From Zelonia costaricensis (taxonomy: Eukaryota > Euglenozoa > Kinetoplastea > Trypanosomatida > Trypanosomatidae): a stretch of 64,000 nt of DNA. Location: contig JASAOO010003543.1 of assembly GCA_030849075.1 (NCBI GenBank), positions 1 through 64,000 on the forward strand, read 5' to 3'. A program made the position numbers and the translations under genes. Each line of letters opens with the position of its first letter. Positions within the stretch are counted from its first letter, which is position 1. The notes under the pieces were generated by a model, which was not told the origin of the DNA, made no database searches, and saw only the letters and a list, made by a program, of their open reading frames with translations. This document shows positions 50,901 to 58,926 of this stretch, in pieces.

Positions 50901-53900
50901 CCAGAGGGGCACGGTGGCATGCACGGCAACAGCCGAGCTGGTCGTGCCGTCCGCTGCACAGCCGCCACCTCTCCGTCCCCAAGCACTCGCTGACCCTCAG
51001 CACCACAGCGCGGTGGAGACTCGAGAGGAGGCACCGGCCATCGCCAGTGGGACGGCTGCGGTGGCTTACCCATCGGCGCCACTCGTACCACCGCACTCAC
51101 CGCTGTGGCCGCAGGACGCACAGAAATTCGCGGCGATGCCACCTACCGTCACAGCCGTCCAGCCTTCTGCAGACGACATGCGCGCCACCGCGCAGCAGGT
51201 AATCGCACCCGACGCGGTGGGGAGCCCAACGACTCTGCCACTAGAGGCGATGGCCCGTGCAGCGCCCGAAGTGGCGGTGGCGACGGCTCGGCTGTGCAGC
51301 GACGGACTCGAAGGCAAGACACCATCCGAGCCGAGTCCCGCCGCGCGACCACCACCACCACCACCACTACCACTACCACCACCACCACGCGCCGATCTCT
51401 TCTACGATCTGCCGCGCGACGTGGGTGCCTTCTACGCCAGCCAGCGCGGCGTCACGAGGCTGTACGACTGGCAGGACGAGCTTCTCACGCGGCCGGAGGT
51501 GCGGCGGGGCGGCAGCTTCATCTACAGCCTCCCGACCAGCGGTGGCAAGACGCTCGTGGCGGAGCTGAGCCTGCTGCGGTGCGTGCTCAATCGAGGCAAG
51601 TCGTGCTTCCTCGTGCTGCCCTTCGTGTCGCTCGCAGAGGAGAAGACGGCGGCCCTGCAGCCCCTCACATCAACTTTCGACTTCGCCGTGGACGGTCACT
51701 ACGGCAGCGCCGGCCGCTTCCCGCTGTGCAAGGCGCCGGCCATCTACGTGTGCACCATCGAGAAGGCGAACTCGCTGCTCAACTACATGCTGGAAGAGGG
51801 CCGCACAGACGAAATCGGGGCTGCCGTGGTGGACGAGTTGCACATGGTGGGCGAGTCCCGGCGTGGGGCGACGCTGGAACTCTTCCTGTCCAAGCTCCTC
51901 ATGATCGACTCCGCGCGGCAGCAGGCGCGGCAGCAGCAGCAGGCGGCGGCACAGTGGGAGGAGGAGGCGACAGGCGCCGCCGCCGCCGCCGCCGCCGCGC
52001 ACCGGGGCGGCAGCAGTGCGGGTGCCGAGGTGGTGGACTGGGAGGCGGAGTGGGCGCTGGCCGAGGCCGAGGCCGCCGCCGCCGCGGAGGAGGACGCAGC
52101 GCAGGCGCACGGCGGCGGCACCCCCGCGCCACCGCTCGCGGCGCACGACACCGCGCGTCCGACAGCGCCTGACGCTGGGCCGCTGCAGATCATTGGCATG
52201 AGCGCCACCGTCCCCAACCTCGCCACCCTCGCGGAGTGGCTGCGGGCGGCCTGGTTTGAGCGCGACTTCCGCCCCGTTCCGCTGCACGCCTACAGCGTCG
52301 TTGGCGGCATGGTGCTGCGCGATGGGCAGCACAACGAGCGCAACTTGTGCGGCTCCACCGTCACGCAGCACCTGCTGGAGCTCGCCACGGAGCTGCCCGA
52401 CGCCTCGGTGCTCGTCTTCTGCGCGAGTCGGCAGCAGTGCGTGGACACCGCGAAGGGCATTGTGAACTACCTGAAGGCACACGCCATCGCCGGGCAGCAG
52501 GAGCATCCGCCGCATCAGCTGCCGGCTGATGGGTCGTACGTGACGGTGATGGGCGTGCCCATTGCTGGCCTTGCCAAGGGTCACGCGGCGGCTGCCGCAG
52601 TGGCCGCACTGCCGCATGCCCACACCTCCTCGCCGGCTATCCGCAGCCTCCTCGCCGACCTCGAGGCGCTGGCGCACTACGAGGCATCGCAGCTCAGCGA
52701 GATCGTGCCCTCCGGCGTGGCCTTCCACCACGGCGGGCTGCTGGCAGAGGAGCGAGACCTGATCGAGACGGCGTTCCGCCGCAAGCACGTCCGCATCCTG
52801 TGCTGCACCTCCACCCTCGCCGCGGGCGTCAACCTGCCGGCGCGGCGCGTCATTATCAAGACGCCGTATGTCGGTCGCGAGTTCCTCACCAAGTCGCGCT
52901 ACCTGCAGATGTGCGGCCGCGCAGGTCGGTCCGGACTGGACCCGTACGGGGAGTCCTACCTGCTTCTGAGCCGCCGCGACCAGTCCCGCGGCCACGCGCT
53001 GATGCACGCGTCGGTGGAGCCGTGCTGCAGCCAGATATTTGAGGACGAGCAGACCCTGACGCGCTCGCTGCTGGAGTGCGTTGGGGTGGGGCTGGTGACG
53101 GACCGCGTCGGCGCCACGGCGTGGGGGGACGCGCTGCTGAGCCGCTGGGCGGTGGGCCCTGTCGCGCCGAGCTGGCACGCGCACATGGCGGCGGCGCTGT
53201 CGCCAACGCCGGTCTGCACGAGTGCCACGACTGGACTGCTTGTGGGTGGCACTGCAGGGGGCACAGCTGTGAAGGAGCTCCGCGCAGCGGAGGACTGCAC
53301 CGCTGCGGCCGAGACGCTGGTAGCGACTGCGGAGAACTCGGACGACAGCCGGTCGCTGCCGCTGCTGCCGCCGCCGCTGCTGTCCGCCGACGCCCGCTTT
53401 TCTCTTGTGCCGCCGGCGGCCATGACGGCCGTGCTGCGGCTCTCCCTCACCTCCCTCGCGCGGTGCGGCTTGATTCGCGTCTCGCAGCCTGCGGCTGCTA
53501 CAGCTGCTGCGGGGGAGGTCGATGGCGCCATCGACGGGGCGCAAGGCACCGCCGCGGTGGGCGGGAAGTCGACCTGCGCCGCGCCCACCGCCGCGATGGA
53601 CGCGGAGGCGTTGCTGAGCATTGCCTTTGCGAGCGCCCGCACCACGTCCGACTGCGGTGCGGCCGCGGTGCCGGCGGTGCAACTCCGTGCCACCCCATTC
53701 GGCAGCTCCTCGGTGCGCTCGTGCTTCAGCGTGGAGGAGGCGTTGCTGCTGCGCGATGAGCTGGAGGGGCTGCGACACACGGGTCTGATCCTCGCCGACG
53801 ACCTGCACCTCTGCTACTTCCTCACCCCGCTGCGGGAGGTGGGGGAGTGTAACTGGGAGCTGCTGCGGCTGATGATGTCGCGCATGAGCGACAGCCGGCA

Positions 53901-54543
53901 GCGCATCGCCAGCCTGCTCGGCGTGGATGCGTATTTCATCGATCAGCAGGCGATGGGCCTTGGGGGCCCGATGCAGGTCACGGAGGAGGGCCGCCGTCGT
54001 CTCTTCACAGCCAAGCGCTTCTACGTGGCCCTCATGCTGGCCGACGTGCTGGCGGAGGTACCCATGGCCATCGTGGAGCAGCGCTACAGCGTGAACCGCG
54101 GCCAGCTGCAGAACCTCATGCGGTCGGCCTCGATGTTCAGCAGCTCCATCACGAGCTTCTGCCACGCGATGGAGTGGTACTCGCTCGAGGCGGTGCTTTC
54201 ATCCTTTGTGAAGCGGCTCGGCTTCGGCGTCAAGCCGGACTTGCTGCCACTGATGGAGATCCGCGGCATGCAGCCGCCGCGCGCACGGGCGCTGTGGAAC
54301 GCCGGCTTCAAGAAGCTGTCCCTGATCGCCGCGGCGGACGCCGACGACATGGTGGCCAAGGTGAAGTCCATGAACCCACCAGACAGCAAGGCGGCCAAGT
54401 TCTTCACGAAGCGGTCGGCTCTCATGGCTATACGCGAGGCGAACCTCACCCTACAGTCCCAGATTCAGGAGAAGAAGGGCGAGCTGCAGGAGCTGACGGT
54501 GCGTGGCGGCGACGGCATCGGCATGCTGCGCGGCGTGCGCTGA
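47992..54543 (+). CDS. HELQ: HELQ-type superfamily 2 DNA helicase with giant disordered N-terminus
   Basis: The protein has 2183 residues, about twice human HELQ (1101). HELQ is a 3'-5' single-strand DNA helicase of the Ski2-like/Hel308 group that acts in crosslink and replication-fork repair. The first 1118 residues are Ser/Ala/Pro-rich and end in a poly-proline run at 1120-1132. The helicase core follows: IYSLPTSGGKTLVAE (Walker A lysine 1186), VVDELHMVGE (DELH at 1281-1284), IGMSAT (SAT at 1404-1406), FHHGGLLAEERDLIE, TSTLAAGVNLPARRVI and QMCGRAGRSG. The MVGESRRGATLE segment and the C-terminal helix-hairpin region (LLPLMEIRGMQPPRARAL) match HELQ better than the helicase half of POLQ, and no polymerase domain follows. 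An Ala/Gln/Glu-rich insert of about 90 residues (1306-1397) interrupts the first RecA domain between DELH and SAT. A second low-complexity stretch lies around 1740-1800. Confidence 0.92.
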   Translation: MLRTLVSTKGFHAPRASGGAAGEARAAPPPPPPAPSAPPAPHVTAPARKSSGRKSATPTAKPSRGSAASAATASAAAGCAPSGVASSLPAARGLLSGHFSANHLRRAATRRDEPPTPTHAGLRNISSAGNAPHGGADTDACGSHSVPANSSIAAASAARVAHMAPSRLTKERQAGLDGQDGDSEVGLSGQLAARKRARSTSSSSTGSGADPIDTRHAHETDLFSPRLPTARRLSTTHVPRHVFYPPSAEQPIAVAPPPAAHDAVGGPADASRPSAHGDPVRELPLDEAPSHMPPARPLGLAAAVVVTQSDEGEGLGATHAGLVFQTPPTSASVSASAAATATGDGGASSPPPTPSHATRFLSALEHQRRDSGGSGGSHLPYSAALTASSASSTPFGMASYGGAGAGAGEECTPPGLPRALAVPTSSSLAAPATPIPLYRTSSVNTGLMAEAEAPPPPTPLPSSSTSREASLLRSTSSSRAPSPPPPPATAFPRSDVGPAHSHEEPRQAAVGGVGPRYPASATTAAAAVEAHVPHAAAVVAASLAETAEEGEEEPEREESAAALAREMAEDLRLSTDAPFTPSATGSGAPPHFSQSSAMQGEGEGEAEGGPGTARVPVSSSSRRGSGEVGTRVVCTDGSGCRTHRSTPSSSQQQPGSVSSLVIAPSSHPPPLPAPLSGAAEAPGSSTELTSSAVTAASVSAPATWPIRDPTPPRLGGVPVAGAGLLPLGPLTSATGAVRHRTVFAFSSVRAAAPLHAEASSKEAAEDWAACAATTSAPTCDEAYAVAAESPTRMAMRAESPAAPPQSPPRIAAEAGHSAHSSSPPGEAASVPSATMLDVHHHVAEAMQPQPEPANAAAPPCDRIGSDMPPPPHAIAPMPPPPTTAALAALSARPAQAVRPGRTCFTLHSSGPVPATAESVVPTGVAGEPLGTVGAVAGASSTWPAGAPDAVSAHPAEHSAGAVDAPRAALHQRGTVACTATAELVVPSAAQPPPLRPQALADPQHHSAVETREEAPAIASGTAAVAYPSAPLVPPHSPLWPQDAQKFAAMPPTVTAVQPSADDMRATAQQVIAPDAVGSPTTLPLEAMARAAPEVAVATARLCSDGLEGKTPSEPSPAARPPPPPPLPLPPPPRADLFYDLPRDVGAFYASQRGVTRLYDWQDELLTRPEVRRGGSFIYSLPTSGGKTLVAELSLLRCVLNRGKSCFLVLPFVSLAEEKTAALQPLTSTFDFAVDGHYGSAGRFPLCKAPAIYVCTIEKANSLLNYMLEEGRTDEIGAAVVDELHMVGESRRGATLELFLSKLLMIDSARQQARQQQQAAAQWEEEATGAAAAAAAAHRGGSSAGAEVVDWEAEWALAEAEAAAAAEEDAAQAHGGGTPAPPLAAHDTARPTAPDAGPLQIIGMSATVPNLATLAEWLRAAWFERDFRPVPLHAYSVVGGMVLRDGQHNERNLCGSTVTQHLLELATELPDASVLVFCASRQQCVDTAKGIVNYLKAHAIAGQQEHPPHQLPADGSYVTVMGVPIAGLAKGHAAAAAVAALPHAHTSSPAIRSLLADLEALAHYEASQLSEIVPSGVAFHHGGLLAEERDLIETAFRRKHVRILCCTSTLAAGVNLPARRVIIKTPYVGREFLTKSRYLQMCGRAGRSGLDPYGESYLLLSRRDQSRGHALMHASVEPCCSQIFEDEQTLTRSLLECVGVGLVTDRVGATAWGDALLSRWAVGPVAPSWHAHMAAALSPTPVCTSATTGLLVGGTAGGTAVKELRAAEDCTAAAETLVATAENSDDSRSLPLLPPPLLSADARFSLVPPAAMTAVLRLSLTSLARCGLIRVSQPAAATAAAGEVDGAIDGAQGTAAVGGKSTCAAPTAAMDAEALLSIAFASARTTSDCGAAAVPAVQLRATPFGSSSVRSCFSVEEALLLRDELEGLRHTGLILADDLHLCYFLTPLREVGECNWELLRLMMSRMSDSRQRIASLLGVDAYFIDQQAMGLGGPMQVTEEGRRRLFTAKRFYVALMLADVLAEVPMAIVEQRYSVNRGQLQNLMRSASMFSSSITSFCHAMEWYSLEAVLSSFVKRLGFGVKPDLLPLMEIRGMQPPRARALWNAGFKKLSLIAAADADDMVAKVKSMNPPDSKAAKFFTKRSALMAIREANLTLQSQIQEKKGELQELTVRGGDGIGMLRGVR

Positions 54544-54694
54544 TGCCTCCCTTCCAGCGTAGATGTGGCGTGCAAGGGTGGAGGGAGGGAGGATCGGAAG
54601 ATGCCCGTGTATCTAGACACCGTGCGACTCTCTGTCCCCCTCCGTTGTTGTGCAGGCGCACGCAAGCTGATTGGCCTGGTCTTTGCTTCCTCCG

Positions 54695-54695
<1 letters not shown>

Positions 54696-54730
<35 letters not shown>
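54696..54730. repeat. (GT)n microsatellite
   Basis: About 35 bases of uninterrupted GT lie 150 bases after the helicase stop codon. Confidence 0.95.
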
Positions 54731-54731
<1 letters not shown>

Positions 54732-55357
54732 GGTATGGCATGTGTGCTGTCGCTGTCGTGCCCTCTGCTTTGCCCGCCGCTCTCTCGATGTGGGGGAGTG
54801 TGTGAGGGTGTGGGCCAACCGCCATCCCCGTCCCCTCCATGCGACTGTGCGCCCCTGCACGGCGTCACCGCCTCCAGAATTCAACAACAAAAAAGGAATC
54901 AGGGAATGCTCAGCGCACGCGTGATGCGGCCGCGCGTGTGCACGCGCTTTGGGCTGATGCCTCTCTCTCCTGCTTACTCTGTCTCCCCGGCGTGGTGGCG
55001 GTTTCATGTGAGAGGCGCAACACCGGTACTCCAGGAGACTGGGAGGGATGGAGGGAGGGGGCACTATCGCCATTGAAGCCTCGGCGTGGCAGCTTGGTCG
55101 TGGCAGCTTGGCGGGCGGCCGCTGCGCCACTGTCTTCCTCATGCATCGCGAGCAAGCAGCACGGGCTGCCGGGCGCTCTGCTCCTTCTGTCCGTCTTCAC
55201 GGCACTCGTGTCTTCGCACCCTTCTCACCACCACCGCGACGACGACGACGGCCACCACTTGGCTCTCTCACGTATTCCGGAAAAAAAAAAAACGCCACGC
55301 GACGCGCGCATCAGCTGGCGCGCCTTCGGGAGAGTGCACACACTCACCTTAGCACGC

Positions 55358-55386
55358 TCCCTTCTCTCTTTCGCACCTCACACTAG
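55358..55386 (+). promoter_or_regulatory. Candidate spliced-leader acceptor for the small membrane protein
   Basis: A pyrimidine tract is followed by ACTAG with the AG at 55385-55386, only 16 bases before the ATG at 55402. Confidence 0.5.
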
Positions 55387-55401
55387 CACAGACTCGCGGC
55401 G

Positions 55402-55896
55402 ATGTCCCTTGCTGACAGCGTAGCCGCGCAGGTCGGCGGGGTCATTGCCCTGCTGATGACTTGTGCGCTCTGCGCGGCGCTTGTGTACGTCTCGATTGAT
55501 AAGAACTGCAGCCGTGTACCGGTGCTGCAGCACGCCACCGTCGCCATCGCGCTCGTCCCGCTGTCCTTCGTGCTTGCGAACGTCGTCGTCGTCACCTACA
55601 ACGGGCTCGGCGACACACTCCGCACCTTCGCGAAGGAGAACGCTAAGGAGCTGCCGTGGCCGCTCGTGTACGCCATCGCGGCGGTGCGTCCGCTGGTGGC
55701 GCAGACGGGGCTGGCAGAGACGATGTGGATGGCGTGCCTGCTGTTCACCGCATACGCTGTGACGAGGGTCTGGCACCATTTGGTTGATATCCTTCGCCTC
55801 CTCAAGGCGTCGCGGCGTCGGCTGCTGCTGCCCGAGATGCGCGAACTGCGCCGGCAGGAGGAGGCACAGCAGGCCAAGGCACAGAAGCGCCGCTGA
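55402..55896 (+). CDS. Small three-span membrane protein, unrecognised
   Basis: The protein has 164 residues and three hydrophobic segments: about 10-32, 46-66 and 106-122. The first span starts soon after the N-terminus and may act as a signal anchor. The C-terminal 40 residues are strongly basic and helical (repeated Arg, Lys, Gln and Glu), ending in KAQKRR, so that end is likely cytosolic or on the matrix side. It uses G/C-ending codons throughout, which separates it from surrounding non-coding DNA. I do not recognise the family. Confidence 0.85.
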   Translation: MSLADSVAAQVGGVIALLMTCALCAALVYVSIDKNCSRVPVLQHATVAIALVPLSFVLANVVVVTYNGLGDTLRTFAKENAKELPWPLVYAIAAVRPLVAQTGLAETMWMACLLFTAYAVTRVWHHLVDILRLLKASRRRLLLPEMRELRRQEEAQQAKAQKRR

Positions 55897-56478
55897 GTGC
55901 GACCGATTTGGGCTTTGCACTGGAGTGAGTCTCGATGTGGGTGCACACGCGGATGCGCAGGAATGACATGCCTGACCTTGTTGATGCGTACACCGCGCGC
56001 TGGCGTGCGTATGCGTGTTTGTGTGTGCGTGCGTGTGTGTGTGTGTTGCAGATCACAGTTTTTCATGAAACCGGCAATCGCCGAATACACAAAGGGGCGG
56101 AAGGAAAGTGGAGGAGGAGGCTGTGATGCACATGAGTAGGACTCCCACGTGTCCGTCCCTCTTCTGTCTGCCCTCCCCCGTGCGCCCATCGACGTGCAGT
56201 CGGATGCGCGCGGACTCGGATGCACGCCCATGACGCCGTACACCTTCGCCACCGCTTCCCGCTCCCCCCTTCTCCCGTGCATCGTCCACTCGCACAGCAC
56301 GACGCACCACAACGCGACGCCGCGGCAGGGCCCCTTTCACCTCCCCCGAGGCGTCCGTAGTTGCATCCCTCCTCCACCACAGCCCTCGTGCTTGTGTCCA
56401 CTGCCCGCTGAACAATCCTTCGCGCCTTCAGCCCCCCTCCCCCCCTCCCCCCCCACACACACGCACACGGTTTGGGCA
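55897..56478. other. Intergenic region before the Mog1-like gene
   Basis: No gene is supported. GT-rich sequence lies at about 56018-56045. The next gene's frame is open back to 56149 without gene-like codon use. A C-run at 56432-56455 is preceded by TTCAG (AG at 56430-56431), a possible splice acceptor. Confidence 0.6.
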
Positions 56479-57096
56479 ATGCAGACCATCGACCTCTACG
56501 GCGGGGCGATGCGCATGTGCCTGCCCGACACCTTTACCGACGCCTCCAACTACCGTCAGGTGCCAGACAACCAAGAGGTTTACACAGACGCGGAGACGGG
56601 TGCCTGCGTGATCGTGGAGCTCCTGAGTCGGCAGCGCGACGTGCCAAACGCCGAGGCCGGCACCTTCTTCTTCTTCGACCTCGCGAGGGACAACGGGTGC
56701 GCGCGGGAGGACGTGGCAGGGCTCGAGACGGCGCCGCTGCCGCTGTCCGCCTGCCACAAACTCGCCGCCACCTCCGCGACGCCGTCCGCAGCCGCCAGCC
56801 GTGCGAAGGCGTGCGACTACGCGTGCCTCACGACGGGGCTGCAGCGCATTGCAAAGTTTAACGAGGCGGGCCGCGAGAACGCCGTTGCTGTGGCTCTGGC
56901 CGTGCTGCGCTTTGACGTGCCGGTCGCCACGGAGGTGCTCGTCTCTCTCTCCTGCCCGGCGGCCGTGCACCCCGGCAGCTCCGAGGCACGTGTCGTGCGC
57001 CGCCTGCTGGACGCGCAGGAGCGGCAGCACATTGTCCAGGCTGCCCTGGAGTCGCTGGAAGTCGTGGACTGGGGCCTCTTCGTTCCCGAGGCGTGA
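56479..57096 (+). CDS. MOG1: Mog1 / RanGNRF homologue (Ran-binding nuclear transport factor)
   Basis: The 205-residue protein matches the Mog1 family along its length. The N-terminus LYGGAMRMCLPDTFTDASN followed by RQVPDNQEVYTD and VIVELL is the family hallmark (compare LFGGA...LP...D.S..RQVPDNQEVF in animals and yeast). Mog1 binds Ran and promotes release of its nucleotide, so it supports nuclear import. A short Ala/Ser insert sits at about 98-110. The C-terminal part contains strand-rich segments (VAVALAVLRFDVPVATEVLVSLS) and ends in VVDWGLF, which is also family-like. The ATG at 56479 begins the conserved region directly, and no ATG with gene-like codons precedes it. Length fits the family. 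Confidence 0.93.
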   Translation: MQTIDLYGGAMRMCLPDTFTDASNYRQVPDNQEVYTDAETGACVIVELLSRQRDVPNAEAGTFFFFDLARDNGCAREDVAGLETAPLPLSACHKLAATSATPSAAASRAKACDYACLTTGLQRIAKFNEAGRENAVAVALAVLRFDVPVATEVLVSLSCPAAVHPGSSEARVVRRLLDAQERQHIVQAALESLEVVDWGLFVPEA

Positions 57097-57723
57097 GCGT
57101 TGACTCATTTTCGTGCACTGTGGCGATGCGCGAGTCTTGTGTGCGTGGGACGTGCGAGCTGGTGGTGGCTCGTGCCTGTGCGGCGCTCGACGCCGCTCAT
57201 CACGCTCTACGCGCACTTTACGTCCTTCGACGAAGGCTGCCACAATCACCGCGACACCGGCGTGCACAAAGGCAGACTCTCAAGTCAGAGCATCTATGCA
57301 AGATGGGACAAGTTTGCTTCTCTTGAGCGATGCACGTGTGCGTGTGTGTGTGTGAAGTCCAACACGTAGGCGGGCTTGATGCTGTCGTGCACCTGCCACT
57401 CTGTTCTCCCGCCTCCCTGTCTCTCGCTGGCGTGCTTGCCCTTCTATTCCCCCCTCCTCCCTCCTCCCTCGTCCCTCCCCCGCTGCGTCACCCACCCTCG
57501 TGCCCCGTCCACCTCCCGGTCCTCACCTCTTCCAGCTTTCCCACACGCAAACCCCACACAGCTACACCGCCCGATTCTTGCTCTTCACCCCACCCTAACG
57601 AGCACCGGCTCTCTCGTATCTCGATCTTAACGTTACTTGTCTTCTTTCTCTTCGTGGTCGTCCCGAAGTCTTCCACCGCGTCGTGCGACCCTCCTCTCCC
57701 ACCCCACCCCCCTACCCACCGCC
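57097..57723. other. Intergenic region before the M20 amidohydrolase gene
   Basis: No gene is supported. A short GT tract lies at 57335-57353, then C/T-rich sequence. The last tract (57627-57652) is followed by AG at 57667-57668. Confidence 0.65.
57627..57668 (+). promoter_or_regulatory. Candidate spliced-leader acceptor for the M20 gene
   Basis: A TTC-rich tract is followed by CCGAAG with the AG at 57667-57668, 56 bases before the ATG at 57724. Confidence 0.5.
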
Positions 57724-58926
57724 ATGTCCTCGCTCAAGGCGCAGCTCGACCAGATGGTCAAGGACGTGCAGCCGCAGGTGATCGAGTGGCGCCGCCACAT
57801 CCACGCCAACCCCTGCCTCAGCCACCACGAGGGCCCCACCACCGCGTACGTGCAGGGCATCCTCGAGTCGATGCCGGGCACCCTCGCGATCTCGAACCCA
57901 ACCAAGACGAGCATTATCGCAGACCTGAAGGGCGGCGCGGGCGAGGGCCCAATGATCGCGCTGCGCGCCGACATGGACGCGCTGCCGCTGACGGAGGAGA
58001 CGGACGTACCCTTCAAGTCGCAGAACCCCGGCGTGATGCACGCGTGCGGGCACGACACGCACACTGCCTGTCTGATGGGTGCGGTGAAGGTGCTCTGCGA
58101 GATGCAGGAGAAGATCAAGGGTACAGTGCGCTTCGTGTTCCAGCACGCAGAGGAGGTGAGCCCGAGCGGCGCGAAGCAGATGGTGGAGGCCGGCGCGATG
58201 GAGGGCGTGGACATGGTCTTCGGTCTCCACAACAGCCCGAGCCTCGTGGTCGGCCACACCGCGTCACGCTACGGCATCGCCTCTGGCGCCGTGATTGACT
58301 TCGACATCACCGTGCACGGCACGGGTGGCCACGCGTCAACGCCGCAGCTCTGCAAGGACCCGATCGTGATTGCTGCAGATATCGTGATGAACCTGCAGAC
58401 GATCGTGTCTCGGCGCATCGCTGCGTCGAAGGTGCCGGTGATCAGCGTGACGACGCTGCACGCGGGGACGGGCAGCTTCAACGTGATCCCGGACACGGCC
58501 AACATCCGCGGCACGATTCGCGCGCTTAGTGAGGAGGGCGAGCGCGATGCGCCCCGGATGCTGGAGGAGACGGCCAACGCGATCGCGCAGCTGTACGGCG
58601 CCACGTGCACGTTCGAGTGGCCGGAGCCGGTGTACAGCATGAAGCACGACATGAAGTGCTACGAGATCATGAAGAAGGTGTGCATCGAGAAGCTGCCTGG
58701 TGGGGAGGAGACGTTTCACTTTATCGAGCAGCCCCACTTTGGGGCAGAGGACTTCTCCGAGTACGAGCGCGTCGTGCCGGGCTGCTTCGCGAACTTCGGC
58801 GTGAAGAACGAAGAGATCGGTGCCTGCCACAGCTGCCACAGCTCCGTCTACAAGGCAGACGAGGCCGGCTTCGAGTACGGCACCCGCATCCATGTTGGCT
58901 TGATCGAGGAGCTGCTCATGTCGTGA
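57724..58926 (+). CDS. M20 family metallo-amidohydrolase (aminoacylase / N-acyl amino acid hydrolase type)
   Basis: The 400-residue protein is a zinc- or manganese-dependent amidohydrolase of peptidase family M20 (hippurate hydrolase/HipO group), which removes acyl groups from amino acids. Visible signatures are [12 protein letters not shown], the metal-binding HACGHDTHT (C108, H110, with D111 and H113), the glutamate pair E143-E144 in [14 protein letters not shown] in the lid domain, [15 protein letters not shown] and GAEDFSEY. All expected catalytic positions that I can check are present. There is no presequence or peroxisomal SKL-type ending (it ends LLMS), so a cytosolic place is likely. 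Length is typical. Its closest resemblance is to bacterial enzymes, so transfer from bacteria is possible, but codon use matches the neighbours. The exact substrate cannot be read from the sequence. Confidence 0.93.
   Translation: MSSLKAQLDQMVKDVQPQVIEWRRHIHANPCLSHHEGPTTAYVQGILESMPGTLAISNPTKTSIIADLKGGAGEGPMIALRADMDALPLTEETDVPFKSQNPGVMHACGHDTHTACLMGAVKVLCEMQEKIKGTVRFVFQHAEEVSPSGAKQMVEAGAMEGVDMVFGLHNSPSLVVGHTASRYGIASGAVIDFDITVHGTGGHASTPQLCKDPIVIAADIVMNLQTIVSRRIAASKVPVISVTTLHAGTGSFNVIPDTANIRGTIRALSEEGERDAPRMLEETANAIAQLYGATCTFEWPEPVYSMKHDMKCYEIMKKVCIEKLPGGEETFHFIEQPHFGAEDFSEYERVVPGCFANFGVKNEEIGACHSCHSSVYKADEAGFEYGTRIHVGLIEELLMS

Larger units (their letters stand above)
54544..55401. other. Intergenic region after the helicase gene
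   Basis: No gene is supported. (GT)n lies at 54696-54730; a short direct repeat of CGTGGCAGCTTGG occurs twice near 55085-55112. The acceptor for the next gene is AG at 55385-55386. Confidence 0.65.

Noticed and set aside
51670..54165. 831-residue open frame on the minus strand opposite the helicase core
   Set aside because: The + strand has all helicase motifs in order; the antisense translation is Arg/His/Gln-rich noise.
51400..54543. Helicase half of DNA polymerase theta
   Set aside because: Motif context (SRRGATLE) and the C-terminal region fit HELQ better, and no polymerase domain follows. A profile comparison would settle it.
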